Positions 54,107 through 63,873 of a stretch of DNA of 64,000 nucleotides are shown piece after piece; positions within the stretch are counted from its first letter, which is position 1, and every line of letters starts with the position of its first letter. This stretch comes from Asparagopsis taxiformis. Taxonomy: Eukaryota > Rhodophyta > Florideophyceae > Bonnemaisoniales > Bonnemaisoniaceae. The stretch spans positions 23,619 to 87,618 of the forward strand of contig JALQPE010002318.1 in the NCBI GenBank assembly GCA_030407315.1, given 5' to 3'. Made by a program: the position numbers and the translations under genes. Below the pieces are notes generated by a model. The model searched no databases, had not been told where the DNA came from, and saw nothing but the letters and a program-made list of their open reading frames with translations.

Positions 54107-57100
54107 ATGGAATGCAAGTATGAAGGGTGCTTCTACTACTGCGTAGATGCTTATGCGCTCGCGCTGCATGAGCGAACGTGTCGCTACCGTTTCAACCCCT
54201 CTCCCCAACATTTCAACAACGCTCGTGTCCCTGCCGTCACCCATGAGCCTGCTCGAAACGGCGACCATGATTCCCCGCAACCCAGCTCCCCAGACCCAGA
54301 ATCTGGTCGTGCTTCCTCCAGCGACTCACCCTGTGACGCTTCACTGCCACCAACCTCAACCCCCTCCCGCGCAGACCTCCTCGTGCAATCCCTCGCCGCC
54401 AGTCTCACAACCCTCGAGTACAAGGCCGGCGCTGGCCGCGTGAGCGAAGTCATCACCATCCTACAAGACCCCGCATTCTCCCTAGAAAAGTTCAACAGCG
54501 CCGTTCGCACCGTAGAAGAATGTCGCCACGTTACCGCTTCCATGGTCGAAACACATTTCCGCACCGAAGGTTACAAGAGCCACATCATTCCAGACAAAAC
54601 TGGTAAGTACTCGGCACAGCTGTACCTCCGCGACCCAGTCGACATGCTCCGCAGGCAGTTAGCACTGGCTAACGACCAAAATACTCTCTTCCACCCCTCC
54701 CCACAGACCGCCCCAGACGGCACCGCAATATTTTCTCATCCCCTACACACAGAATTCGCGAAAACGCTGCACCAGGTTACTAGACAGCGCGTGCAGCTCT
54801 CGGAAGATCCACAGGTCGTATGGGCAGAGGAAAATGATCCCACACCTTCCTCCTTTGCCGGCCTCCTCCAAGTGTACTCCGACAAGAGCAGCACAAGCCT
54901 CAAGAGCTCCGCAATCGTCGCATACCCCATACACGTCACACTGCTCAACTTCTCCGCCCCCCTCCGTCGCCACTGCATCCGTACCGGCCTCACCATCGTC
55001 GGGTATCTTCCGTACATTGTTAACCCTTCGTCCAACGCCTTGTTCGGTGATGAAATGCCGACAACCTCTAGTTCTGCTAGTCGCGCTCGCAAAATTGATA
55101 TTCTTCATAAAGCACTCGAAAAAGTGTTTTCGTCCCTATCCACCGCGTTCTCTTCCGGGTTCCCCTGCACAGACTCCACTGCAACTGCCCGCCAATGCTT
55201 TCCCATCCTAGCCAATTATTGCTGCGACTTTCCAGAGGCCAAAGAGCTGTCATGCACTCGCAACAGCACTACCACCACACATCCCTGCCACCGCTGCTAC
55301 ATCCCCGCCACTCAACTTGAATCCACCGCGCCACACCAGCCCCGCTCCCTCGATGATACACGCTCTGCACGCCAAGAGAGCGCTCAGGAGCATACAACTG
55401 CTCCGCTCGAAGCTCTCTCCCTCCTCGAACAACACTCTGTCCTCGAATCGACCGCTCTTTTACCCACCAACAGTCCCCTAGACCCCTACAACATTTTCTC
55501 CTTCGAGCCTCTGCACAATCTCCACCTCGGCATCTCAAAGCTCATCAAACAGTGCATTGTCCACCGCCTCAGCTCCCCAGACCTCACCACCACCACTGCC
55601 TCCCATTCCGGGACACCTCGCACCTTCAAGAAGGTGAAAAAATCCATCCTCGCCGGCTCAAACAGCATTCTGTCCGCTATCGAACGCGACTACTACATCA
55701 CCGGTCTTCATGTCGACTTCTCCAAGGGTGAGAAGGGCACCAATTTGAACGGCCTCTTCACGGAGGACGGCATACGCGGCATGCTCGCAGCCAAAGACTA
55801 TCACCATGTCGACATGGTGTTCCCTTTCATCGCAGCATTCATTGACACATGCTGTGACGAAGTAGATACAGCCCCCCTCACTTCCATCTGCACGCAATAC
55901 TCTGACCTCGTCGCATGGGTCATGAAACGCGGTCGCATCAAGCACTGGACTGCCGCCGAACTAGAAAGCCTCCAGAACTCCATTTCCTATTTCAAACAAT
56001 CAATGCTCTCCACCCTCGGCCCATTCCACACCACAGGTCTCAAAACTTTCAAGTTCCATCTTCTAGACCATCTTCCCGGTGACTTGCAGAGATATGGCGC
56101 CCTGGAACACATCGATGCAGGCCCCTACGAACACTCGCATCTTCTGTTCAAACAGAGTTATAGGAAAACCTCTCGAAGGCGCTCCACAGCCATGGAAGAG
56201 ACTATTCGCCACATGGAATTCTCCTTGGCCACTCCAACTGGTCACACCCCATCGAACACATTGGGAAACCCACGCATGATATCGCCCACAGACGGTGCAG
56301 TACTCGTTCGCGACGGATTCACCGTTGCACTGCACGACTTTGCCTCCCTGCTGCCCGATGCAACCCTCCTCGTTGCAGATATCGACGGACAGCCCGATCC
56401 TGCCACTCTTTTGCCTCTGCACAACTCCTCGTTCCCGTCTGGCACCATAACGCTATTCCAGCAACTCGGTGACACAGCTGCACAAGCGTTCCTCACCCTC
56501 GCTAGACTGCGCGCCACGGCAGAAGGCCCTCCAATACATGACATGGACATTTCCGTCACCGTGGTAAAGTCCGCCTACGTCATGGGAGGGTACGTCCCAG
56601 ATGCCGACGACTTTGACCCGCACAGTGGCATGCTTCGCCCCACAAACGTGTCGAGGCACAAGCAGCAGCGCGTCTTTGCAACTTCATCGTTCGGCCCCGC
56701 AAAGAGATCGCAGTACTCCTTTGTCGTCATCTCCGGAACTGCCGATGACTACAGAACCATATGGGTAGGGCGCGTCCTGGCACTGGTACGCCTGCAGTCT
56801 CCAAACCTGTTTCAACCTGTAGAACTCGCTTTCGTTCAGTATATGACCTGCTTTGCCCCAAAAACCGCTGTGGAAAAATCACTTGGGTGCATTTGTTTAA
56901 AGTGGTCCACATGGGACCCGGACAACGGATCCGTTGACAGCAATGACACTGCATCCCACAGTGCAGGTGGTCCTTGGTTTGACCTCATTCCTGCATCTAC
57001 TATATCTGGCACCGTGCACATCGTACGAAGTAACTTTCCAGTCAAGCCATTTACGAAACAAATGCACTGGTCGGACCACCGTTTCTATCTCAACCGCTTC

Positions 57101-57148
57101 TACACCAACACTGATTACCAATTCACAGATGATAATGAAGAAGAATAA
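54107..57148 (+). CDS. Plavaka/CACTA-like transposase, intact (1013 aa)
   Basis: ATG at 54107. Cys/His cluster at residues 3-24 (CKYEGC...H..TC), a putative C2HC zinc finger. DDE core: first Asp 259 in LLQVYSDKSS, second Asp 374 in NYCCDFPEA with a following CHRC pair, FEPLHNLHLGISK block near residue 470, and Glu 675 in GPYEHSHLLFKQSYRK. This order (YxDK, DxPEA...C..C, PLHxxxLGxxK, FE/YExxH...K) matches Plavaka and CACTA-type transposases (Transposase_21-like). The C-terminal about 330 residues are of unknown function. The full frame is open, so this copy may be active. Its family differs from the giant element's transposase. Confidence 0.85.
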   Translation: MECKYEGCFYYCVDAYALALHERTCRYRFNPSPQHFNNARVPAVTHEPARNGDHDSPQPSSPDPESGRASSSDSPCDASLPPTSTPSRADLLVQSLAASLTTLEYKAGAGRVSEVITILQDPAFSLEKFNSAVRTVEECRHVTASMVETHFRTEGYKSHIIPDKTGKYSAQLYLRDPVDMLRRQLALANDQNTLFHPSPQTAPDGTAIFSHPLHTEFAKTLHQVTRQRVQLSEDPQVVWAEENDPTPSSFAGLLQVYSDKSSTSLKSSAIVAYPIHVTLLNFSAPLRRHCIRTGLTIVGYLPYIVNPSSNALFGDEMPTTSSSASRARKIDILHKALEKVFSSLSTAFSSGFPCTDSTATARQCFPILANYCCDFPEAKELSCTRNSTTTTHPCHRCYIPATQLESTAPHQPRSLDDTRSARQESAQEHTTAPLEALSLLEQHSVLESTALLPTNSPLDPYNIFSFEPLHNLHLGISKLIKQCIVHRLSSPDLTTTTASHSGTPRTFKKVKKSILAGSNSILSAIERDYYITGLHVDFSKGEKGTNLNGLFTEDGIRGMLAAKDYHHVDMVFPFIAAFIDTCCDEVDTAPLTSICTQYSDLVAWVMKRGRIKHWTAAELESLQNSISYFKQSMLSTLGPFHTTGLKTFKFHLLDHLPGDLQRYGALEHIDAGPYEHSHLLFKQSYRKTSRRRSTAMEETIRHMEFSLATPTGHTPSNTLGNPRMISPTDGAVLVRDGFTVALHDFASLLPDATLLVADIDGQPDPATLLPLHNSSFPSGTITLFQQLGDTAAQAFLTLARLRATAEGPPIHDMDISVTVVKSAYVMGGYVPDADDFDPHSGMLRPTNVSRHKQQRVFATSSFGPAKRSQYSFVVISGTADDYRTIWVGRVLALVRLQSPNLFQPVELAFVQYMTCFAPKTAVEKSLGCICLKWSTWDPDNGSVDSNDTASHSAGGPWFDLIPASTISGTVHIVRSNFPVKPFTKQMHWSDHRFYLNRFYTNTDYQFTDDNEEE

Positions 57149-57225
57149 ATCTAAATCGCAGCACTCTATTGATAATGTACTACATGAAAAACCTTCTAGT
57201 CAACGTCACATTTACTGCACTAATT

Positions 57226-59511
57226 TCAACCATCCTCCATTACGCCAAAACCGTTATCAGCAGTGGCTGCATGGCGCCGCTCCATGCCCCCATACTGTGG
57301 GGCATTGATTTCGACATTCAGGTTTGCACTCAGGTGTCCAGCATATGGGTCAACGACGAAAAGTTCTGCGCCAATTAGTCCTTGCGCAATCACACAATCC
57401 ATTACAGCACCGAGGTTTGACGTAATATGCGATTGAATCCAATCCTCGGACACTAGAACAAGTGATGAGCAGCGGTTTACATCATCAACGACATGAACAA
57501 TTCCAGACCCCTCTCCGCTTTGCCACACTTCAACAGCCTCTCTCGTCACAGTACGGCTTGCAAACACATGCCGTGACTGTGCACTAGTCCGCTGTTCGCT
57601 CTCGACAACGTCCGTTTCTTCCCTTGCTTGCGAGCCTTGGAGACAAGACATGCAGTACACCACCATACCAACTAATTGCTGAAAAGCTACCCCCACATAT
57701 TGACTGTACCGCCTTGTAAACTCCTTCTGCCGTGCACCTCCTTTCCCCTTCGGTTCATCCAAACACTCCACAGTAGTCACTAGCCAAGCATCCAGGCGCG
57801 CCAGCGTTAGTATGCTCGTCTCTATGTCCATTACTTGTTCTGGTCGTATCGAATAACCCCTGAAGATGTCCAGCACATTCACAGCTACTCGGTTGTTAAA
57901 CCATGCATCACCATTCACTTCCATTTCGAAGCTGTCAGGAACCATGCCTTTGCTGTATCGCAGCTCTGAGAACGGTGCCGTTCGCCACCTCCCCATATCC
58001 AAATCACCGTTGCTTTCCCGTTTCAAAAGCTTCTCAGACGCTTCGCGCTTTTGATCCTCTCGCTCGTCCATCTCAGCTCGCGTCGTCAGCATCGTGCATC
58101 TAGACATTAATTTCGTGTACCCCAGCGAACCGAACAATCTGTCCCTCGCATTACGCTTCCGTGCACTCATCACGTCGGACAGTTTCTGCGTCACCTTCAC
58201 TTTCAATTCCTTGCTCCCCGCCACAGCCTCTTGACAGCACACACGCTGCTCCTCATCGGAAAACACATCACACCACGGACTTTGACGCAGTACGTGTCGC
58301 ACCAAGTCATTCAGCAGATCACTCTCGTCTCTGTACGAAGGTGTATACCACTGCAGATTCTTGATGATATAGCCCGGAGGGGTAGCAATATATCCTACAC
58401 CGTTTTCGCTCCAAAGTGCCCCTTCTACCGGCTCTACCTCGATGGTACGTCCAGTCCAACGTCTCTGCGTTTGTTCCGCTATAGGGTCCAGCTCCATAGT
58501 CTCGTTCTTGCACCACTTTGTCAGGTTTTCCTCAACCGCCCTAAGAACTCCAAGGTATTTCACAGGAATGGCTTTCTGTATTTTCGACTTACCGCCACCG
58601 TGATCACTGATTCTACCTGTTCTCGCAATTGCAGTAAGGCTGGCATTTTCCGCCTGCAGAGTCTTCACCTTAGCCTCCAACGCAACTATCTCCGTGGTGA
58701 GCGCCTTGTTTGCTATGTCCTGGCTAAACACTTTTTTTTCCAGCTCCGCGATCTTCTTCTTCTGCGCATTGATGCGACTCGCCATTAAATCGATGGATTC
58801 CGGCGGATGCAACCTCTCTGCCCTCACCGTCCCCCCATCTCGCACGCTATCGGGATTATGATGTCCTCCATCGCCAATAGCCTGACGTCGCGGGGGCGTT
58901 ACGCGCATATTTGGCACCAATGACAGTCTGTTGTGACGAGGCCCGCACTCCGGCTGCTCTCTCCCCTCAGTACCACCTGACCGCCGATGATAGTTGGCAT
59001 CCTGTGAACGTTGCTCAGAAACAACATCCCTTGCCGCTATCCTCGGGTCCCTGACTGCATTACCTGCTGGGGCTGATGTACTCGGCATAGTTGGCGCAGT
59101 GGGGGTCACAGCCTCCAGTGTCTCGGGAACCCCCGGCTGGGACTCCGTCTGCAGCACCTCCGCATCTGCCAACCCGGGAGGAACTACCTTTGCCATAGCA
59201 CTCTGCCGCAATTCCAACATGTTTTGAGCCACTATCATGTCATCATCATGATGTTCACTGTCCCTGCGAGCACGCTTGCCTCGGTCAAGCCCCATCTCTC
59301 TCCGCGCCGTTCCTCCTTCCTCACTTTCTCGCTGCGGATCCCCAGTTCTGCGCCGGTCCGTCTTGCGACTACCGGACCGCGGTTCAATGCTGCCGGTAGG
59401 CCCAGACCGCTTCTTCGCACGGGATTGTCGGGCACTCGATACAGCAGCTGCTGACCGGGTTTTCTGGAGGCCCGGAGGCTTTGGAGCTTTCTTCGCAATA
59501 CGCGGCGGCAT
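57226..59511 (-). CDS. Coiled-coil accessory protein, 761 aa, convergent with transposase
   Basis: ATG at 59511. A basic, Arg/Ser-rich N-terminus (KKAPKPPGLQKTRS, several RxRR clusters) and a long low-complexity stretch precede a leucine-zipper-like coiled coil around residues 240-295 (INAQKKKIAELEKKVF, EIVALEAKVKTLQAEN). The C-terminal half has globular composition (WYTPSYRDESDLLNDLVRH, VCCQEAVAGSKELKVKV) but no family I recognise. Position and architecture parallel the 507-aa coiled-coil protein of the giant CACTA, suggesting a TnpA-like accessory role. This is inference from context only. Confidence 0.7.
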   Translation of the reverse strand: MPPRIAKKAPKPPGLQKTRSAAAVSSARQSRAKKRSGPTGSIEPRSGSRKTDRRRTGDPQRESEEGGTARREMGLDRGKRARRDSEHHDDDMIVAQNMLELRQSAMAKVVPPGLADAEVLQTESQPGVPETLEAVTPTAPTMPSTSAPAGNAVRDPRIAARDVVSEQRSQDANYHRRSGGTEGREQPECGPRHNRLSLVPNMRVTPPRRQAIGDGGHHNPDSVRDGGTVRAERLHPPESIDLMASRINAQKKKIAELEKKVFSQDIANKALTTEIVALEAKVKTLQAENASLTAIARTGRISDHGGGKSKIQKAIPVKYLGVLRAVEENLTKWCKNETMELDPIAEQTQRRWTGRTIEVEPVEGALWSENGVGYIATPPGYIIKNLQWYTPSYRDESDLLNDLVRHVLRQSPWCDVFSDEEQRVCCQEAVAGSKELKVKVTQKLSDVMSARKRNARDRLFGSLGYTKLMSRCTMLTTRAEMDEREDQKREASEKLLKRESNGDLDMGRWRTAPFSELRYSKGMVPDSFEMEVNGDAWFNNRVAVNVLDIFRGYSIRPEQVMDIETSILTLARLDAWLVTTVECLDEPKGKGGARQKEFTRRYSQYVGVAFQQLVGMVVYCMSCLQGSQAREETDVVESEQRTSAQSRHVFASRTVTREAVEVWQSGEGSGIVHVVDDVNRCSSLVLVSEDWIQSHITSNLGAVMDCVIAQGLIGAELFVVDPYAGHLSANLNVEINAPQYGGMERRHAATADNGFGVMEDG

Positions 59512-59746
59512 AATGAAGCTTTCCCGGAAGCGATGGAACGATTGAGTTGCACGAGATACAAAAAAGATTGCTGTATAGTGTCGGTAACCACAACGGTCTG
59601 CGATGAACGTTCAGGTCAGGTCAAGTACCGGATAATACGCCAACAGCCCAGATTGTATACGGTAGGCAGTCATCAACAGTATTTAATGAGGTACAATTAC
59701 AGCTGTAGAGCTAGGCCGCGAGCACCCCTATGTCCGGAAGACGTCC
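59512..59746. other. Spacer between the 761-aa gene and the TIR element
   Basis: Upstream region of the minus-strand 761-aa gene; presumably its promoter. No gene, and no CAGTG-type transposon terminus recognised. Confidence 0.4.
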
Positions 59747-59940
59747 TGATTTGAATTAAAATTTGGGCTATTCTCAAAAACATGCACATGTGAACATGTT
59801 TTTGAGATGGGGGTGTGCCGTACGGCACTTTCGACCGCCCAAATCGATGTTTTTTGCAATATTTTTTTCTGCCCTGAATTGTAGAATTTCTGGGCCGGAC
59901 AGCAATGCAACTGAGCTGGACATCCACCGGGCGTCCATTT
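59747..59940 (+). repeat. Left terminal inverted repeat of the 4.1-kb element
   Basis: Matches the reverse complement of 63690-63873 with scattered mismatches, which become frequent toward the inner end (after GAGCTGGACATCC). Confidence 0.85.
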
Positions 59941-60170
59941 CAACTTGGTCGTGTATTTTGCATCTGCACGCATAACAGCATCCAAGCAGTCAGGTTCACT
60001 GCTCGGACGAAGTGCATCTAGAGTGTGAACGATTGGTTTTTGACAGGCGAGTACTGCTCAATAGGTTTCACCCTGGAGTAATGGTGGCTGGACATGCTGC
60101 ATTATATGATATACTTCAACTCTGGAACGTAGCTTTATTTGTAGTCGAAATGAAAACATCTTTCGTGACC

Positions 60171-63100
60171 CTAATTCCATGCTCTAAACGCTGTCCCATA
60201 ATGAACGTAGAGCTCCTGCCCTGGACGGATATCGCGGATTGCACGTACTACAATGATCTTCGGATTTTCTAGGTCCTTCGCCTTGAGCTTCTTCCCCGTC
60301 GAACCGCTGCTGTAGTTCTCGACAAACTCGACGTTGGCCATCCGCCTGGTGTCTTCCGCCGGAGTGTCCTCACCTCGCAAATACCGCGGGTCGTTGATGA
60401 ACTGCGCCGAACAGAACGGAGCCGGAACAATCCAAATTGGATGCTCGATGTTTTCGTCGTCCTCCGCTGTTGCATACAGCTTGATGGCATACATCAAGAA
60501 TGTTTCCTTCGTTATCGCCATGTGACCCTCTCCGTACGCGAACCTCATCGACTCCTTGCTCATATCAGAGTACACAACAGTTCCGTAGTATGCACATACT
60601 TCGTCGCCAACATTAAATGTCTGTTCAGCGAAGAGCCCTCTTCCTGCATTTGGATGCTTAATCAGCGATGGTCGAACGCTCAATTTTTTCGCAACACAAT
60701 CGTGTGCCCGCATCACGCGAGGGTTTTCAGTTTGCAACCAGCGGCGCAGGGAAGGTGGCCAATAATGTACCGGTTTTTCCATGTGCTCGTGCGACGCAAT
60801 CGACTCTGGGCACAGCTGCCAGAGGTACTGCCGAATATATTTCGGGAACCTCTGGTACAGGGGAAGGCCAGGTGGGGGTTCGATGATCCTGCGTTCCCTC
60901 TGCGTACGCATCGTGACAGAGGGGGACGCCAAGAACTTCTCAGCACTCTGTTTCGCTTCTGTCGTGACCCTCATGTCAGTGTTGTTTGAAAGAATTACAC
61001 GTGACATGACTGCACACAGCTTTGGAAGCGATCGTGCCACACACAATTTGTCCATGTCACTGCCGACGAAAACACGGTGCTCAGGCAAGCTCATAGCTGC
61101 TTTTCCCGTTGCGAAAGTGCCAGAGAATGGATCGACAACAATATCACCAGGCTGTGAATGCTGGCTGATCAACTCCATCATGAGAGCGACGCTCTTCTGC
61201 TCTGCACGAACTCTGACCGTAGCACCGGTTGTGCTCCTTGTTCGCCACACCATCTCATTCGAATCGATGGCGGGCATATTGATGGTGACGTTGCACCACG
61301 CCGGGTACGTGCCGTCCATGTATCCGTGGTTCCTATAGGCCACCATCTCGCTTCCAGTCTTGAACGGAACACCTCGCTTCCAGAAGTGGATAGCGACCTC
61401 TGCCATGTTCATGCGTTGGTACCTCTTCCGCCCCGGCATTTGATAGAGGTGCCCAGGTAGTCGGACAAACAACAGAGGTACCTCGTCAACGAAGAAAACT
61501 GAATTCCGAACGACGTCCTCCTCCTCCTCCTCCTCCTCATCCGCACTTTCTTCGCCACTGTGCTGCGATGCTTCGGAGTCCGAATTCATGGACGTAACCT
61601 CTTCTTCATCCGACCCGTCATCACTGGCAGCAGCATCGGTTGGGCCTTCTGACTGCGGTCCTTTGTACGTTTCCAAGTAATGGAACCATTCGTAGAACTG
61701 CAAAACGGAGCAGAACACGATGCCGTGGCCACCGGGGCGCAACAGCTCGTCAAACACTTCGATGCTAGCCTGCATATCTTCTGCAGTTAGCCTGTCGTAC
61801 GAAGAGTTGGAATCGTTCCTCTTACGACGAACATTGTAGGGCGGATCTGTCAGAATGAGCTGAACGTTGCCCGTGATGGGCACGTGTTCTCGGCTCTCGT
61901 CGGCACTGACCAAATCTTCGAAAGGGACGTCATACACCCGGCAATACTGACTCATTTTCGAAAGAAAGTCCTTTGCGAGAGCCTGCCCTTCACTTTCCTG
62001 CTCTTCTGTCGCATGGGGTGACGGTGACGGGGGAGACGGCCCTTGGGCAGTAAGACTGGTCCTCCCAGGTCCAAGTTGAAGCCTGGTTGTGTGTCTTGTC
62101 GACGGAACCAAACCTCTCCCTCCTGTGTTGCGACGAGTGGGAGTGTCATCAACCGGCTTGGGGACCTTTTCTGCGTCCGCGGCTTGTGGTGCCGGGCGGA
62201 GGACAGCCATAACGTCTTCGTCGAGGGTGTCAAAGTACGCTGGCAGCTTGTCCGGATTTCCGCTTGACAAGTATATTTCCAGCGCCCCCCAGCGGTCGGA
62301 CTCCGGCCAGGTGTACAGGTCCGGGTTGACGATAAGAAACTGCAACCGGTCGAAGAACTTCCTCACAAGGTCCCTAAATACACTGTGCTGCGCACTGGTT
62401 CTTGTCTCTACTTTTCCACCATATCCATCAGGATGAGATAGGGGAGCTTTGTCGTGGTAGAGATCTAGCTTCTGCTCTATCGGTGCGAATAGACCTTCAT
62501 CGAGCACGTCAAACCAATGCTCACTGCTGTCGAAAATGATGTACGGCGCCATCAACTCTTCGAAGCTGGAAAACTTTGCGGCGAAGGCCACATCGGTCCA
62601 AGCATGGTATAAAACTTGAACCACGTAACAAGCTCGATTAGTGCTTTTCCGATGGGCTGGGACGCGTGCGGCTTCGTTCCCCTCCTCGGCCGCGTCGCCT
62701 ATTCGGCGACGCGGCAGGTTCTTGTTGTGATTTCGGATGATAGACAACGCTTGGAAATACATCAATACCTCGAACGTTTCCGGTGGAGCAAGAACGAAGG
62801 CGCTTGGTTCCCCGCGCTGCGGCGCCTGTAGTGGCGAAGGAAGCATGTTACATCCAATAAGGAAGGTCTGCGGCACGATCCCAGAAAGGATGCAGTGCTC
62901 AACCCATTGCCCGATACGCTCATCCTGTCTTGAAAACTCGGCAATGGGTAATGCCAGACGAACAATCTGCTTGGCTCGCTCAACGTTCATCTCTGCCATG
63001 ACGATTTCGGCAACATCCGCCTCGACTCCAGCATTCTTCGAACGACCGCTGAAGGCCATGCTGAGTCGACCTTGCAGCGCCAGAAATTGTTCTTCTGTGC

Positions 63101-63365
63101 CCTGCGCAACCCAAGCGCCAAGGTCCGCGTATGTGAAACCTCCCGGCTTGTCCGTCAAGTCTGCGAAACTTGAGTGGGCGAACAAATCCAGCAAGAGGCG
63201 GAGGAAGTCTTTGCCAGCGAGAGTAGTTTCGCGGGCGGCGCGACCTACGTTTCGACGTGTACCCATGTCACTAGAATCCTCCCAAGGGCTAGCGGGTTCG
63301 CGCAGAATTGGCACGGTTGCGTCGTCAACGATCGGATTGCTGTTGCGCCTGCGCTTATTCGTCAT
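60171..63365 (-). CDS. Beta-class DNA methyltransferase + SET fusion (1064 aa)
   Basis: ATG at 63365. Motif IV LTDPPYNVRRKRN has its DPPY at residues 507-510, a better match to the adenine-N6 consensus than the DPPF of the homologue at 10663. The SAM-binding motif VVDPFSGT lies near 745. An acidic insert (GSDEEEVTS, EEEEEEED) separates the two. The C-terminal SET domain (about 900-1062) shows GRGLFAEQTF, VCAYYGTVV, AQFINDPR, NVEF and GQELYVHYG. The region before the methyltransferase shares the block PYIIFDSSEHWF with PYMVFDSE of the 1169-aa protein, so the two are homologous along most of their length. The ParB-like DGxHR signature is absent here. Predicted dual DNA/protein methyltransferase; substrate unknown. 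Confidence 0.87.
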   Translation of the reverse strand: MTNKRRRNSNPIVDDATVPILREPASPWEDSSDMGTRRNVGRAARETTLAGKDFLRLLLDLFAHSSFADLTDKPGGFTYADLGAWVAQGTEEQFLALQGRLSMAFSGRSKNAGVEADVAEIVMAEMNVERAKQIVRLALPIAEFSRQDERIGQWVEHCILSGIVPQTFLIGCNMLPSPLQAPQRGEPSAFVLAPPETFEVLMYFQALSIIRNHNKNLPRRRIGDAAEEGNEAARVPAHRKSTNRACYVVQVLYHAWTDVAFAAKFSSFEELMAPYIIFDSSEHWFDVLDEGLFAPIEQKLDLYHDKAPLSHPDGYGGKVETRTSAQHSVFRDLVRKFFDRLQFLIVNPDLYTWPESDRWGALEIYLSSGNPDKLPAYFDTLDEDVMAVLRPAPQAADAEKVPKPVDDTPTRRNTGGRGLVPSTRHTTRLQLGPGRTSLTAQGPSPPSPSPHATEEQESEGQALAKDFLSKMSQYCRVYDVPFEDLVSADESREHVPITGNVQLILTDPPYNVRRKRNDSNSSYDRLTAEDMQASIEVFDELLRPGGHGIVFCSVLQFYEWFHYLETYKGPQSEGPTDAAASDDGSDEEEVTSMNSDSEASQHSGEESADEEEEEEEDVVRNSVFFVDEVPLLFVRLPGHLYQMPGRKRYQRMNMAEVAIHFWKRGVPFKTGSEMVAYRNHGYMDGTYPAWCNVTINMPAIDSNEMVWRTRSTTGATVRVRAEQKSVALMMELISQHSQPGDIVVDPFSGTFATGKAAMSLPEHRVFVGSDMDKLCVARSLPKLCAVMSRVILSNNTDMRVTTEAKQSAEKFLASPSVTMRTQRERRIIEPPPGLPLYQRFPKYIRQYLWQLCPESIASHEHMEKPVHYWPPSLRRWLQTENPRVMRAHDCVAKKLSVRPSLIKHPNAGRGLFAEQTFNVGDEVCAYYGTVVYSDMSKESMRFAYGEGHMAITKETFLMYAIKLYATAEDDENIEHPIWIVPAPFCSAQFINDPRYLRGEDTPAEDTRRMANVEFVENYSSGSTGKKLKAKDLENPKIIVVRAIRDIRPGQELYVHYGTAFRAWN

Positions 63366-63689
63366 AATGGAATGAGTGGAAATTCGGTACAGGATGGCGA
63401 CCGCTCGGCGAGACAGTCAAATTTGACGACGTATCTCGTGACGTTTGCACTCTTTCGTGAGGAACACTGGTTGATATCGAACGGAACAGAGTATACGGGT
63501 ACACAGCACTGGAAAGGTCTTGAAACCCGTAACCGGTGTAGGTAATAAGTTGTGACGGATACGTGGTAGACAAAAATTTTAAAAAGATTGTGATTCCCTG
63601 TCTTTGAGGGTTGTACTGCACGGCCGCCATGGCGGCTGTGACTGCAGTCACATAGGTTGTCACAGGTGCATCACGCTTACCAGGTGAGC

Positions 63690-63873
63690 GACATCCGGAC
63701 GGCCACTGGACATGGGGATGTCCAGCTCAGATGCATTGCTGGCCAGACCAGAAAAAATATTGCAAAAAAACATCGATTTCGGCGGTCGATTGTGCCGTAC
63801 GGCACACCCCCATCTCAAAAACATGTTCACATGTGCATGTTTTTGAGAATAGCCCAAATTTTAATTCAAATCA
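63690..63873 (-). repeat. Right terminal inverted repeat of the 4.1-kb element
   Basis: Inverted partner of 59747-59940, ending CCAAATTTTAATTCAAATCA. Confidence 0.85.

Larger units (their letters stand above)
51481..59746 (+). mobile_element. Right copy of Plavaka/CACTA-like transposon, left end to at least 59746
   Basis: Begins with CAGTGTTTTCGGAAGTGG at 51481, followed by GGACGTCC palindromic motifs, four 43-44-bp subterminal units (51600-51790), the minisatellite, the intron-like array and the transposase. The 761-aa gene is placed inside because it converges tightly on the transposase (78-bp gap). I see no matching right terminus before the 4.1-kb TIR element at 59747, which may have inserted into it, so the far end is undefined. 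Confidence 0.75.
59747..63873. mobile_element. 4.1-kb TIR element carrying a methyltransferase-SET gene
   Basis: Inverted ends of about 190 bp (59747-59940 and 63690-63873), both starting TGATTTGAATTAAAATTTGG and continuing through CTCAAAAACATG, GGTGTGCCGTACGGCAC and ATCGATGTTTTTT. Each end contains two internal palindromes (ACATGTTCACATGTGCATGT type and GTGCCGTACGGCAC). No transposase gene is inside. I found no convincing target duplication. The only gene is the fusion at 60171. Confidence 0.8.

Noticed and set aside
1..54621. 1-3096 and 51481-54621 as terminal inverted repeats of one 54-kb element
   Set aside because: The subterminal repeats and CAGTG-like terminus lie at the inner boundaries, and both copies contain transposase coding sequence running outward. 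Two facing copies fit better.
58231..58788. 185-aa plus-strand ORF
   Set aside because: Antisense shadow of the 761-aa coiled-coil gene.
59747..63873. Target-site duplication around the 4.1-kb element
   Set aside because: Flanks (GACGTCC left, AGGTGTC right) do not match convincingly.
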